This document shows positions 44,655 through 53,445 of a DNA stretch of 64,000 nucleotides, piece after piece; the first letter of the stretch is position 1, and the number at the start of each line of letters is the position of its first letter. The notes beneath the pieces are model-generated. The model saw only the letters and a program-made list of their open reading frames with translations, had not been told where the DNA came from and searched no databases. The stretch is taken from positions 1-64,000 of the forward strand of contig NZ_NWVL01000037.1 of assembly GCF_002382885.1 (NCBI RefSeq), in the 5' to 3' direction. The position numbers and the translations under genes were made by a program. This DNA is from Streptomyces sp. WZ.A104. GTDB taxonomy: Bacteria > Actinomycetota > Actinomycetes > Streptomycetales > Streptomycetaceae.

Positions 44655-44938
44655 GAACGGCTCCGCCCGTCCGCGTGCGAGCGCAGGGTCCTCACCGCGT
44701 CCCAGAGCGCCGAGGGCGTGCTGAACAGCTCGAAGGTCAGCATCTCCTCGGGAACCTCGATGCCGAAGTGGTCCTCGACGCCGGTGAGCAGCTCCACCGT
44801 GCCGAGCGAGTCGAGCCCGGCCGCCTGGAGGTCGAGGTCGGGCCGGATCGGCTCGGTGGGAGGAAGCAACGGCAGCAAGGGGCGCAGAAGTTCCTCCAGC
44901 TCTTCCGGGTGCGCGGTGTCTGGGGATGAGTGGGTCAT
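44651..44938 (-). CDS. Acyl/aminoacyl carrier protein 1
   Basis: A 95-residue acidic carrier protein with the phosphopantetheine site at Ser44 (AAGLDSLGTVELL). It lies between an AMP ligase and a decarboxylase and overlaps both genes by four bases (ATGA at each end), so the three products are likely made in equal amounts and work on the same tethered substrate. Confidence 0.9.
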   Translation of the reverse strand: MTHSSPDTAHPEELEELLRPLLPLLPPTEPIRPDLDLQAAGLDSLGTVELLTGVEDHFGIEVPEEMLTFELFSTPSALWDAVRTLRSHADGRSRS

Positions 44939-46533
44939 CGCTTACCTCTGTGCGGTGCTTCCGGCCGGGGGCGGCCGTCGTACGGAGCGGTGGGCGGGTC
45001 GTCGCAGGGGGCGGGGCCGCCGGGGAGCGTCGCCAGCCGACCGCGGTCGGTCTTCCCGTGGCGGGTCCGGGGCAGCTCCTCCAGCCGGTACGCGCGGTCC
45101 GGGCGGCGGGCGGGATCGAGCCGTTCGGCCAGTGCCGGGGGCAGCAGTTCGGGCGCGGCCTCCCCCGTGTACCAGAGGACGAGTCCGGCGCCCGGCACGT
45201 CGGGAACCGCGGCCGCCTCCTCGACACCCGGGACCGTCAGCGCCGCCGCCTCGATCTCGGCGACGGACATGCGGACGCCCCGCCGTTTGAAGATGTCGTC
45301 CCGGCGGCCCTCCAGCCACAGCCTGCCCGCGCTGTCCATCCGGCCGTGGTCCCCGGTGTGGAGCACCGTCTCCCCGTCGGCCCCGGCCCGGAAGCGCTCG
45401 GCCGTCGGTCCGGGCGCCGCGTGGTAACCGGCCATCACGTGGGGCCCGCGCACGACGATCTCGCCGGTCGTCCCCACACGCACCGGTCTGCCCGCGTCAT
45501 CGACGACGGTCACCTCGGTCCCGGGCAGGGCGGTGCCGACGGTGCCCGGGTGGCGAAGGTCGTCGTCCGGCTCGGAGACGGTGATGCGCTTGCACTCCGT
45601 CATCCCGTACATGGAGAGGATGTCGGCCCCCGGGAACGCCTCGCGCAGGCGGCGGCAGTGCTCGGCTGTGAGGTGGGCACCGGTGTTGGTGAAGCGGCGC
45701 ACCGAGGTCGGGCGGGGATCACGTGTCGCCAGGCGGGCGAGAAGGGCCGCCAAGGTGGGCACGACCGGCACGACCGTGACACCGAGGTCCCTGAGAACGC
45801 GGAGCGTCTCGACCTCGGTGCGCTGCCGGGGCACGGCGAGGCACGCACCCGCGAGGGCGGCCAGGAGGATCTGGTAGAGGCCGTAGTCGAAGGAGAAGGG
45901 GAGCCGGCAGGAGATGACGTCGGTGGACCGCAGGCCGAGGCGGGCGGAGATCGCCGTCGCCGCGAACACGACGCGTTCGTGGGGGCAGAGGACGCCCTTG
46001 GGGGCGGCGGTACTGCCGGAGGTGTAGATCAGGAGGGCCGTGTCGCCGGGCCCGGGACCGGTGGGCGCCGGTTCCCGGACCCGGTCGTCGTCGGCATGTG
46101 CGGCCAGAGCCTCCCGCACGACGTCGATGCCGAGCGTCGCGGGGGCGGGTGCCCGCCCCGGGGCGTCCGAGGCGGTGACCCACAGCGTCGCGGAACAGTC
46201 GCGTCCCAGGTGTTCCAGTTGGCGGGGCGTCATTTCCGGTGCGGCGGGGACCACGACCGCGCCCAGCCGCAGGACGGCCCAGAAGAGGGCGACGAACTCC
46301 GGTCCGTTCGGAAGGACGAGGACGACCCGGTCGCCTCGACGGACCCCGCGTTCGTGCAGCAGCGACGCGAGGCGAAGGCTGTGGCGGTGCAGATCCGCGT
46401 AGCTCCACCGCGCGCGGCCGTCCGCGACCGCGGGCCGGTCGGGGTATCGGGAGACGGCGGCCCGGAGGATGCCGGTGACGAGACCCGAGGGCGGGAGTTC
46501 GACGGTTGTCGGCACGCCTGTCGTACCCGTCAC
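44935..46533 (-). CDS. AMP-dependent acyl-ACP ligase
   Basis: A 532-residue ANL enzyme. The ATP-binding motif is ALLIYTSGSTAAPKG (about 167-181), with SMYGMTECKRI near A5, VLHTGDHGRMDSAGRLWLEGRRDDIFKRRGVRM and the catalytic lysine in LPRTRHGKTDRGRL. It resembles the exosortase-system acyl ligase family by its company: decarboxylase and ACP follow directly. It probably loads an amino or carboxylic acid onto ACP 1. It starts at GTG (46533) after GGAGGGCAGG, and is the first gene of the operon running to 39356. Confidence 0.88.
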   Translation of the reverse strand: MTGTTGVPTTVELPPSGLVTGILRAAVSRYPDRPAVADGRARWSYADLHRHSLRLASLLHERGVRRGDRVVLVLPNGPEFVALFWAVLRLGAVVVPAAPEMTPRQLEHLGRDCSATLWVTASDAPGRAPAPATLGIDVVREALAAHADDDRVREPAPTGPGPGDTALLIYTSGSTAAPKGVLCPHERVVFAATAISARLGLRSTDVISCRLPFSFDYGLYQILLAALAGACLAVPRQRTEVETLRVLRDLGVTVVPVVPTLAALLARLATRDPRPTSVRRFTNTGAHLTAEHCRRLREAFPGADILSMYGMTECKRITVSEPDDDLRHPGTVGTALPGTEVTVVDDAGRPVRVGTTGEIVVRGPHVMAGYHAAPGPTAERFRAGADGETVLHTGDHGRMDSAGRLWLEGRRDDIFKRRGVRMSVAEIEAAALTVPGVEEAAAVPDVPGAGLVLWYTGEAAPELLPPALAERLDPARRPDRAYRLEELPRTRHGKTDRGRLATLPGGPAPCDDPPTAPYDGRPRPEAPHRGKR

Positions 46534-46563
46534 CCCTGCCCTCCCCGCACCGCTGGAGCGATA

Positions 46564-46569
46564 ATTTTA
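46564..46569 (-). promoter_or_regulatory. Possible -10 box of the ligase-ACP-decarboxylase operon
   Basis: On the minus strand GGTAAAATTATCGC contains TAAAAT about 30 bp before the ligase start, in an otherwise GC-rich divergent region. The same GGTAAAAT occurs before the MurA-like gene (50303-50310). No good -35 is visible. Confidence 0.35.
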
Positions 46570-46794
46570 CCGTACCGTACCATTGGTCCCCGGCCGGGAT
46601 TGCGCGCATCCTCCCAGGTGGGACGCGCATTGTGCGCCTCCTCCTCGGCAGCGCGCCCGGGTACGGACCAAGGGCCGCAAGGCGCTCGTACGGTCGGGCA
46701 GACCGGTGTCCTCACAGCGGCGCCCGCCCCCGGCGGAGGGCGGCCCCGGGAACCCGACGCGGCTCGATCCGCGCACGAGACGGAAGGCCGGTCC

Positions 46795-47718
46795 ATGAGC
46801 GACGGCACAGACACGGTGTACCTGTCCGGGTTCGCCCATGCGGCCGGGGAACGCGTGCCGTTGGCGGAACTGGACGACGCGACGGTCGCCGACCACGCCG
46901 AACGGCTGCGGGAGCAGGGACTGCGGCACGTACGGGTGTCCGCCTCGCCGGTACCCGAGTTGGCGACCGCGAGTGCCCGCGCGACCCTCGCGGCCGCGGG
47001 CGACGCCTCCGTCGACTCGGCCGTGCTCTGCACCGACACACCCGCCGCCGTCTCTCCCACCATGGATCTGTGGGACTTCCTGGCCGGTACCGGCCGTTCC
47101 GACCTGCCGGGGGCGATCGTGGGCGGTTCCGGCTGCGGGAACCTGGGCCCGGGACTGGCCGCCGCCCGTGATGCGGTACGTGCCGGTACGGCGTCCTCCG
47201 TCCTCCTGGTGACCGCGGACCGGGTGAGCACGGGGACCCGGTATCTCCCCAGCGGGACAACGGTCCTCAGCGACGGTGCGGCCTCCTGTCTGGTGAGCCG
47301 TGAACCGGTCGGGGACGGGCCCGCCGTCCGGCTGCGGTCCCTCTCCCTCGGTGTCCGGCTGGACACCGAGTCCTCGGCCAGGGAGCTGGCCGTCGCGCGG
47401 GCCACGACCCGGGCTGTGGGCGGGATCGTCCGCCGGGCGCTGGAACCTCTCGGGCTGGAGCGCCGGGACGTCGGCAAGATCCTCATGGGCAACTACGGGG
47501 ACGCGTCACGGTCCTTCCTCGCCCTGGCCGCAGGTGTCGATCCGCGACGTGCCCACTGCCCGACCCAGGCCGACCTCGGGCACTGCTTCTCCGCGGACAT
47601 CCTGGTGAACCTGGCCGAACTCGCCCGGCGCGGGGAGGCCGTCCCCGGGGAACCCGTCCTCCTGCTCGCGTCCAGTCCGCGCTCGTGGGCGGCCGCCCTC
47701 GTCGAGTACGTCCGTTGA
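46795..47718 (+). CDS. KAS III-like thiolase-fold enzyme
   Basis: A 307-residue protein with the thiolase fold of ketoacyl-ACP synthase III. The nucleophile is probably C114 (GGSGCGNLGPGL), and GTRYLPSGTTVLSDGAASCLV is the KAS III substrate-loop/GDGA equivalent. The usual His region (HQAN) reads GNYGDASRS, and the usual GN of the Asn loop reads GHCFSAD, so the Cys-His-Asn triad is altered. Such enzymes (as in CerJ- or DpsC-type) may transfer an acyl group to a hydroxyl or amine instead of making C-C bonds. It is first in a short operon with an ACP and SurE. Confidence 0.8.
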   Translation: MSDGTDTVYLSGFAHAAGERVPLAELDDATVADHAERLREQGLRHVRVSASPVPELATASARATLAAAGDASVDSAVLCTDTPAAVSPTMDLWDFLAGTGRSDLPGAIVGGSGCGNLGPGLAAARDAVRAGTASSVLLVTADRVSTGTRYLPSGTTVLSDGAASCLVSREPVGDGPAVRLRSLSLGVRLDTESSARELAVARATTRAVGGIVRRALEPLGLERRDVGKILMGNYGDASRSFLALAAGVDPRRAHCPTQADLGHCFSADILVNLAELARRGEAVPGEPVLLLASSPRSWAAALVEYVR

Positions 47719-47774
47719 CCGGCCGCCATACGCCCGACGCACCCGACCGGTACACGTCGTCCGAAGGGAAAGCC

Positions 47775-48047
47775 ATGGACCGGACCATCCACGCCCAGGT
47801 GCTCGACATCGTCCGGGAAGCACTGCGCCTCGACGACTTCGACCCGGCCTGGGACTTCTTCGACCTCGGCGCCGACTCACTGACAGTGGTGCGCATCGTG
47901 GAGCTGGTCCGTGACAGGTGCGGCGCGGACGTGTGGATCACCGACGCGTTCGACGCGCCCGACGTAGACGCCTTCGCGGAGCTTGCGGCCACGCGGGGCC
48001 CCGCCGCGGACGGGAACTCGGCCCCGGCCCCGGTGGACGCGCCATGA
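47775..48047 (+). CDS. Carrier protein 2
   Basis: A 90-residue phosphopantetheine carrier with the site at Ser35 (DLGADSLTVVRIVEL). The wording DFFDLGADSL is closer to peptidyl/aminoacyl carriers. An AAGGGA ribosome-binding site lies upstream of the ATG. Its stop overlaps the SurE start (ATGA). It probably works with the KAS III-like protein encoded just before it. Confidence 0.9.
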   Translation: MDRTIHAQVLDIVREALRLDDFDPAWDFFDLGADSLTVVRIVELVRDRCGADVWITDAFDAPDVDAFAELAATRGPAADGNSAPAPVDAP

Positions 48048-48823
48048 GAGTCCTCGTGACGAACGACGACGGCGTCCACTCCCCCGGCATCCGCGCGCTC
48101 GCCGCGGCCGTCGCCGCCACGGGGCACGAACCCGACGTCGTCGCGCCGCTGACGGACCGTAGCGGCGCGGGCTCCGCGATGGACCACGGCTCGGGCCGGG
48201 TGCTCTCCACCGAGACGCTCACGCTGCCCGGCCTGCCGGGGATTCCGGTCCGGGGCATCGACGGCGCACCCGCCCTCGCGGTCCTTGTGGCCCGCCTCGC
48301 TCCCCCGGGCGCCAGGCCGTGGTGCGTGGTGTCGGGGATCAACGCCGGTGCCAACGTGGGGCGTGCCGTCCTGCACTCGGGAACCGTGTGCGCCGCGCTC
48401 ACCGCGGCGACGCTCGGAATGTCCGGGCTGGCGGTGAGCGTGGACTCCGCAGCCCCTGAGCACCTCGACACCGCCGCCAGAGTGGCCGGCCTGGCCACCG
48501 AATGGATCGTGGCGGCCCGCAAGCGCACCGTCCTCAACGTCAACGTGCCCGATGTGCCCTTCGAGGACCTGCGCGGCGTCCGCTGGGGGCGGCTGGCGGC
48601 CGGCGGCCGCGCACGGCTCAGCGCACACCCCGGGGAGGCGGCGGGCGAAGTCCGCCTGGAGGCCGACGCCTCCGCGGCCGTCGTGGACCCGAGGACCGAT
48701 GCGGGGCTGCTCGCGGCCGGATACGTGACGGTCACCCCGCTCACCGGCATCGAGGCCGTCGAGGACGATACCGCCGCCTCGGCCCTGGACGAGTCCCTGG
48801 CACGGGCGGCGGGACTCCGCTGA
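48044..48823 (+). CDS. SurE-type 5'-nucleotidase/phosphatase
   Basis: A 259-residue SurE-family metal-dependent phosphatase. The N-terminal VLVTNDDG holds the metal-binding DD (residues 8-9); PLTDRSGAGSAMD and WCVVSGINAGANVGRAVLHSGTVCAALTA hold the other conserved Ser and Asn ligands. SurE hydrolyses nucleoside 5'-monophosphates. Here it is translationally coupled to an ACP gene and lies beside an enolpyruvyl transferase expected to use a nucleotide, so a pathway role on a nucleotide intermediate is likely. Confidence 0.88.
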   Translation: MRVLVTNDDGVHSPGIRALAAAVAATGHEPDVVAPLTDRSGAGSAMDHGSGRVLSTETLTLPGLPGIPVRGIDGAPALAVLVARLAPPGARPWCVVSGINAGANVGRAVLHSGTVCAALTAATLGMSGLAVSVDSAAPEHLDTAARVAGLATEWIVAARKRTVLNVNVPDVPFEDLRGVRWGRLAAGGRARLSAHPGEAAGEVRLEADASAAVVDPRTDAGLLAAGYVTVTPLTGIEAVEDDTAASALDESLARAAGLR

Positions 48824-48861
48824 GCCCGGCGCACCTCCGCGAGACGTCGCTCCGGCTGCTG

Positions 48862-50247
48862 TCAGAGCCGCTCGATACGGGCGCCGAGCGCACCCAGGGA
48901 GCCCACCAGATCCGGGTATCCCCGGGCGAGGTGGTGGGTGCCGGTGATCTCGGTGGTGCCCGGCACCCCGAGAGCGGCGAGGAGCAGCATCGCCGCGCTG
49001 CGCAGCTCGGGAGCGTGCACCGATCGTCCCGGCAGCCGGGGCGGGCGCAGGCCTTCCACGGTGACGGACGCCCCGTCACGCCGCACCGCGGCCCCCATCG
49101 CGGTCAGCCCCTCCACATACCCGAAGCGGGAGTTCCACACGGTCTCGCGGATGGTGGAGGCTCCCCGGGCGTGGGTGGCGAGCAGAGCCAGGAAGGGCTG
49201 GCTGTCGCTGAACACGCCGTGCGAGGCGATGGTGACGTCCGTCCCCCGCAGTTCGCGGGCCGGGTGGACCACCACATCGGTGTCCCCCTGGTCGAGGCGT
49301 ACGCCGAACCGCTCCAGCACCTCCGTCTCGGGCCTGAGCGCGCGCAGCGCCGTTCCCATCTGTTCTCCGCGCACCCGGATCGGCTCCTCGCCGAGCAGGG
49401 CACCGGCACACATCCACGTCACCACCTCGATGAGGTCGGGCAGCAGTGTGTGGGTCGTGGGACGGTCCAGGGACTCCGGCCCGCGGCCCCGTACGATCAG
49501 GGAGCCTTCGCCGAAGGTCTCGATATCGGCGCCGAGGGCCCGCAGGACGTTCACCAGATCGGTCACGTCGGGCTTCGGGTACAAGTGGTGCAGCACACTG
49601 GTGCCGTGTGCGACGGCGGCACAGAGCACGGCCGTCTTGCAGGCACCGGAGTAGAGGGGGCCGGAGCGCAGGGCCCGGTCCGCGGCGTAGTCCAGCAGGT
49701 CGATCTCGCAGCCGGTCAGCCGGTCGGCCTCGATGACCACGCGCTCCTCGGTGCGGACGGTGAGACGTGCCCCGAAGCGCCGGAACACGTCCACGTACTG
49801 CTCGATGGGCCGGTGACCTCCCGGGCCGTCACCCAGGCGGCAGCCCCCGCTGTTCACCATCACCGCCGCGCCGTGGCGGGCCAGCAGCGCGGGCGCCAGG
49901 TACACCGAACCGTGGATGCTGCCCGCCGTCTCCTCGTCGATGGCGTGGCCCTGGAGGTCGCTCGCGTCCACGGTGAGGGTTCCCGGACCGCGTGTGACCC
50001 GGCCGCCCAGCCCGGACACCAGCCCGGCGAGCGCCTCGGTCTCCGCGAGGTCGGGGCAGTTGGCCACGCGCACCTCGGCCCGGGCCGCGGCCGCGGCGGC
50101 GACCACGGTGACGAGGGAGTGCTTGAAGCCCGCGGTGTCCACCGCACCGCGCAGCCGTCGACCGCCGTGGACCAGGAGGGTGTCCGACGCTCCCGCCCCC
50201 CGGGCTCGCCCCTCGGCCGGTGTTCGAGGCGCGACAGCCCTGCTCAC
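48862..50247 (-). CDS. MurA-like enolpyruvyl transferase (NikO/PolA type)
   Basis: A 461-residue enzyme with the EPSP synthase/MurA inside-out barrel. K42 (GFKHSLV) corresponds to the MurA KN lysine and C136 (VNSGGCRLGDGP) to its PEP-binding Cys. It is longer and more divergent than the housekeeping MurA. In nikkomycin and polyoxin pathways, NikO/PolA moves enolpyruvate from PEP to the 3'-OH of UMP, the first step to octosyl acid. The radical SAM partner is at 58447-59787. GTG at 50247 has AGGGAG upstream. Confidence 0.85.
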   Translation of the reverse strand: MSRAVAPRTPAEGRARGAGASDTLLVHGGRRLRGAVDTAGFKHSLVTVVAAAAAARAEVRVANCPDLAETEALAGLVSGLGGRVTRGPGTLTVDASDLQGHAIDEETAGSIHGSVYLAPALLARHGAAVMVNSGGCRLGDGPGGHRPIEQYVDVFRRFGARLTVRTEERVVIEADRLTGCEIDLLDYAADRALRSGPLYSGACKTAVLCAAVAHGTSVLHHLYPKPDVTDLVNVLRALGADIETFGEGSLIVRGRGPESLDRPTTHTLLPDLIEVVTWMCAGALLGEEPIRVRGEQMGTALRALRPETEVLERFGVRLDQGDTDVVVHPARELRGTDVTIASHGVFSDSQPFLALLATHARGASTIRETVWNSRFGYVEGLTAMGAAVRRDGASVTVEGLRPPRLPGRSVHAPELRSAAMLLLAALGVPGTTEITGTHHLARGYPDLVGSLGALGARIERL

Positions 50248-50302
50248 ATGCTCTCCCTGGCGGGTCGGTGTACGCGGGGTGCTCCCCACCCATAACAGGG
50301 CG

Positions 50303-50308
50303 ATTTTA
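50303..50308 (-). promoter_or_regulatory. Possible -10 box before the MurA-like gene
   Basis: On the minus strand GGTAAAATCGCCCTG carries TAAAAT about 55 bp before the GTG start, resembling the sequence upstream of the ligase operon at 46564. Confidence 0.3.
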
Positions 50309-50434
50309 CCCCAGGCATGGGCACACCAGTTCGCCTGGACAAGTAGTGTGCGCGCGTAGACACCATGGAGAGAGGACGAGACGATCACCAGTCGGCGCAC
50401 CCACGATGCCCGGACCAATCTGAGCAGCAACGAG

Positions 50435-51457
50435 TTGACGCATCCCGATGTCGGCGCCGTCCTCGCGGACGCGCTGTCCCGCGTCGCCCCGGAGGATCTG
50501 CGCAGGTATCCCGTGTCCGGCCCCCCCATCGTCGAGGTGGGGGAGCGGCTCGGGCTCGCACCCGAGGAGTTCGTGCTGACTCCCGGCTCGGACGTGGCGC
50601 TGCGCGCCATCTGCTCGTACTACGCGGCCACCCGCGAAGGCCCCGGCACGCTGCTGCTCCAGTATCCGAACTACGACGCGTGGGAGCGTCAGGCGGCGCT
50701 CAGCGGCGTCCCGGTACAGCGTGTCGTCACCGAGCGCGGTGACCCGGCGCAGCAGGGCGAAGCGCTGTGCACCGCCGCCGAGCTGACCACGGGCGCCTTG
50801 ATCGCGGTCAGCGTCCCCAACGGCCCGGCGGGCTGGGTCCTGCCGGACGAGACGCTCGACCGCCTCGCGGCCCTGGCCCGGGAGCGCGGGCACCTGCTCG
50901 TCATCGACGCCTGCTACCAGGCCTTCGACGGCCCGGTGGACGCCCTGCTGCGCAGGCGCGGCGAAGGGGTCCTCGTCGTGCAGACGCTCTCCAAGTCCCA
51001 CGGGCTCGCGGGCGCACGCGTCGCCGTCACCTGCGGCGAGCCGGATCTCGTCGCCCGGCTCGCGGTCGGCGGACTGGAGGAGACCGTCTCCGGTCCCTCC
51101 CTCGCCGTAGCGCGCGCCGCCCTCGCGGACGGCGCGCGCTACGAGCCGATCTGGCGGGAGGTGCGCGAGAACAGGGAGGCGGCGGCACGGACGTTGCGCG
51201 AGTGGGGGCTCGAACCCCTGCCGTCGGGCGGCAACTTCATCACGGTCAGGGTGGGCGGCCCGGATCGTGCGGCCGCGGTCGTCGCGCGTCTCTCGGAGGA
51301 GGGCTATCGCGTGCGCGACCTGTCGGGTGTCTCCACCCTGGAGGGCTGCGTACGTTTCACCGTGGCGGGCAAGGACGTCTGCGAGGACTTCCTGACGGCC
51401 CTGCGGGCGGCGCTCGCCGCCTCGCCCGCCGAAGCCGCGGCGGGAGCGCCCTCGTGA
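50435..51457 (+). CDS. PLP-dependent aminotransferase (HisC/NikK-like)
   Basis: A fold-type I aminotransferase of the histidinol-phosphate family. The PLP lysine is probably K187 in VVQTLSKSHGLAGARVA; VIDACYQAF holds the Asp that binds the pyridine nitrogen. The listed start is TTG (340 residues). However, the reading frame is open back to 50360, and TNLSSNE just upstream matches the family N-terminus (the LNxNENP motif), so translation must start earlier; the ribosome-binding site GGAGAGAGG (50367-50375) is followed by no ATG, GTG or TTG in frame, only ACG or ATC at 50381-50386. NikK-type enzymes aminate the oxidised octosyl sugar. Confidence 0.85.
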   Translation: MTHPDVGAVLADALSRVAPEDLRRYPVSGPPIVEVGERLGLAPEEFVLTPGSDVALRAICSYYAATREGPGTLLLQYPNYDAWERQAALSGVPVQRVVTERGDPAQQGEALCTAAELTTGALIAVSVPNGPAGWVLPDETLDRLAALARERGHLLVIDACYQAFDGPVDALLRRRGEGVLVVQTLSKSHGLAGARVAVTCGEPDLVARLAVGGLEETVSGPSLAVARAALADGARYEPIWREVRENREAAARTLREWGLEPLPSGGNFITVRVGGPDRAAAVVARLSEEGYRVRDLSGVSTLEGCVRFTVAGKDVCEDFLTALRAALAASPAEAAAGAPS

Positions 51458-52677
51458 GCCTCCTCGTCCTCAACCGCCGGCCGCTCGTGGACCGGATTCC
51501 CGGCTGGCTCGCCGACGCGGACGCGGAGCTGGTCCTCGTGACGGCGTCCTCGGCGCTGGCGGGCAGGGGCCGGGCCGAGATCACCGGCCGCTTCGCGGAG
51601 ATCGTGTCCGTCGAGGACTACGACGGGCCGGAGGTCGAGCGCCACGCGCTCGACCTCGCCGGGCGCCACGCGTTCGACAGGGTGCTCAGCACCACGGAGG
51701 TGGACCTGCTGCGCGCCGCCCGGCTGCGCGAACGGCTGGGTCTTCCCGGCCAGACGACGCACAGCGCGCGGGCGTACCGCGACAAGTACCTGATGAAGAG
51801 CCTGGTCTCGGCCGCCGGGCTGGCTGTCGCGCCGATGCGGCGTGTCGGCTCCGCCGAGTCGCTGCGCCGCTTCGCCGCGGAGACCGGCTTCCCGCTGGTC
51901 GTCAAGCCGCTGGACGGCGGGGGGTCGGTGGGCGTCCGGGTGCTGGCGGACGGGGCCGCACTCGACCGCTACCTGGACACCGCCCCGTTCGGGGGCGGAC
52001 CCCCGCTGCTCGCCGAGGCGTGGGTGCGGGGCGACTGCTACGTGGTCGACGGGCTCATGGCGGACGGCGAGGTGGTGCAGAGCCGGCCTCTGCGCATGGG
52101 ACATTCCAATCTCTCGGTCGTCACCGAATCCCGGCACATGACGGGCTGGATGCTCCCCCGCGGCGATCATGTCGGCGAGCGCGTGCGGGAGTTCGCCGCA
52201 CGGGTGGTCGCCGCTCTCCCCGGCCCCCGTGAGGTCACCGCCTTCCACGCCGAGGTGTTCCACACACCGCAGGACGAACTGGTCCTCTGCGAGATCGCCG
52301 CCAGGCCGGGCGGCAGCGGCCACGCCCCGTGCTACGAGCGGGCGAACGGCGTCAGCCTCTACGGGGCCGGCCTGCGCGGGCAGGCCGGACTCCCCCCTGA
52401 CCCCCGGTCGCTCGCACCCGAGCCCGAACGGCTCACGGGATTCTGCTGGTTCACGCCCCGCAGGGGGACGTTGCGTGCGCTGCCCGAGCACTGTCCGCTG
52501 GAGGGCGCGGACCACTACGTGACGACGGCCGCACCGGGCAGCGTCCACGACGGCGCCCGCTCGGTGGCCGATCACGTGGCGCGGCTCCTGGTGTCCGCCC
52601 CGCCGGGGACGGACCTCGCACCGCGGATGAGGGCCGCCGAGGCATGGTGGGAGAGCAACTGCCGCTGGGACGACTGA
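51454..52677 (+). CDS. ATP-grasp ligase (NikS-like)
   Basis: A 407-residue ATP-grasp enzyme. RDKYLMKSLVSAAGLAVAPMRRV begins the central domain; FPLVVKPLDGGGSVGVRVL is the nucleotide-binding lysine and loop; FHAEVFHTPQDELVLCEIAARPGGSGHAP holds the Mg-binding Glu/Asn equivalents. Such ligases form amide bonds from an acyl phosphate. NikS joins the peptidyl and nucleoside halves of nikkomycin; an equivalent coupling here is likely. The GTG start overlaps the aminotransferase stop (GTGA). Confidence 0.88.
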   Translation: MSLLVLNRRPLVDRIPGWLADADAELVLVTASSALAGRGRAEITGRFAEIVSVEDYDGPEVERHALDLAGRHAFDRVLSTTEVDLLRAARLRERLGLPGQTTHSARAYRDKYLMKSLVSAAGLAVAPMRRVGSAESLRRFAAETGFPLVVKPLDGGGSVGVRVLADGAALDRYLDTAPFGGGPPLLAEAWVRGDCYVVDGLMADGEVVQSRPLRMGHSNLSVVTESRHMTGWMLPRGDHVGERVREFAARVVAALPGPREVTAFHAEVFHTPQDELVLCEIAARPGGSGHAPCYERANGVSLYGAGLRGQAGLPPDPRSLAPEPERLTGFCWFTPRRGTLRALPEHCPLEGADHYVTTAAPGSVHDGARSVADHVARLLVSAPPGTDLAPRMRAAEAWWESNCRWDD

Positions 52678-52707
52678 CGGCCCCCGGTCCGCCGGCCGCC
52701 CCCGCGC

Positions 52708-53445
52708 TCACCTCAGGAGGGCGCTGCGCAGGGGGGCGTGCTCCTCGCCGACGCCGGGGCGGGGCGGGGCCGCGAGGTCGATGGCCGCCAGGCAGTCGGC
52801 GCCCCGCACCCGGCCGATCTCGCCCCCGTCCCGCCAGCGCTGGGGCAGCAGAGCGCGGTCCCGCGCCAGCCACTCGTTGCTCAGCTCGTGATCAGACGCG
52901 ATGTGCTCCGGGGGGACCCCCAGCCACCGCAGCAGCAGAGCGACGACCGTTCCGGTCCGGTCCTTGCCGAGCGAGCACGCCACGACGACGGGCCCGCCCA
53001 CCAGTTCGGCGGCGACCGACTCGGCGGCCCGCAGGCAGGCGGGCATGGACCGCCGGTACCGGTCCGCGGCCGTCTCGCGCCGCGTACGGTCGTCCGGCAG
53101 ATCCTGTACGGGGATGCGGAGCCACCGCCAGCCGCGCTCCACCAGCGCTTCCGGCGCCCCGTCCCGGTCGATCTCCCGGTCCGTGCGCAGGTCCGCGTAG
53201 ACGGCGGGGCCGAGCAGCGAGACGAGCGCGTCGGCGGTGTGCGGGGCGGGCGCGACGAGGGCGGAGGAGCGCAGCAGGCGGTGCGGACGGACGGTACGGC
53301 CCCCCGCCGCCGGTGTACCGGCCAGGTCCCTGAAGTTGGCCACGTCGCCCGGGAACAGGGGCGCGTTCCTCACGACCGGCCCGTCCTGTACCCGATGGCC
53401 CCGCGGCCCGCCGCCCCGGCCACCGGCCGCCGTGACTGTCCTCAT
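52708..53445 (-). CDS. Protein-tyrosine-phosphatase-fold phosphatase (NikL-like)
   Basis: A 245-residue phosphatase of the dual-specificity/Y-phosphatase-2 type. The P-loop VACSLGKDRTG places C157 and R163 as the nucleophile and phosphate-binding Arg. The conserved N-terminal FRDLAGT precedes it, and YADLRTDREIDRDG supplies the general acid region. NikL in the nikkomycin pathway removes the 5'-phosphate of octosyl acid phosphate. The ATG overlaps the stop of the kinase gene. The start could be later, near VVRNAPLF. Confidence 0.85.
   Translation of the reverse strand: MRTVTAAGGRGGGPRGHRVQDGPVVRNAPLFPGDVANFRDLAGTPAAGGRTVRPHRLLRSSALVAPAPHTADALVSLLGPAVYADLRTDREIDRDGAPEALVERGWRWLRIPVQDLPDDRTRRETAADRYRRSMPACLRAAESVAAELVGGPVVVACSLGKDRTGTVVALLLRWLGVPPEHIASDHELSNEWLARDRALLPQRWRDGGEIGRVRGADCLAAIDLAAPPRPGVGEEHAPLRSALLR

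Noticed and set aside
50365..50742. ATG-led frame at the aminotransferase 5' end
   Set aside because: It has a good ribosome-binding site, but the translation is Arg/His-rich without motifs; the real protein is in another frame. Kept as a possible clue to an indel in the findings.
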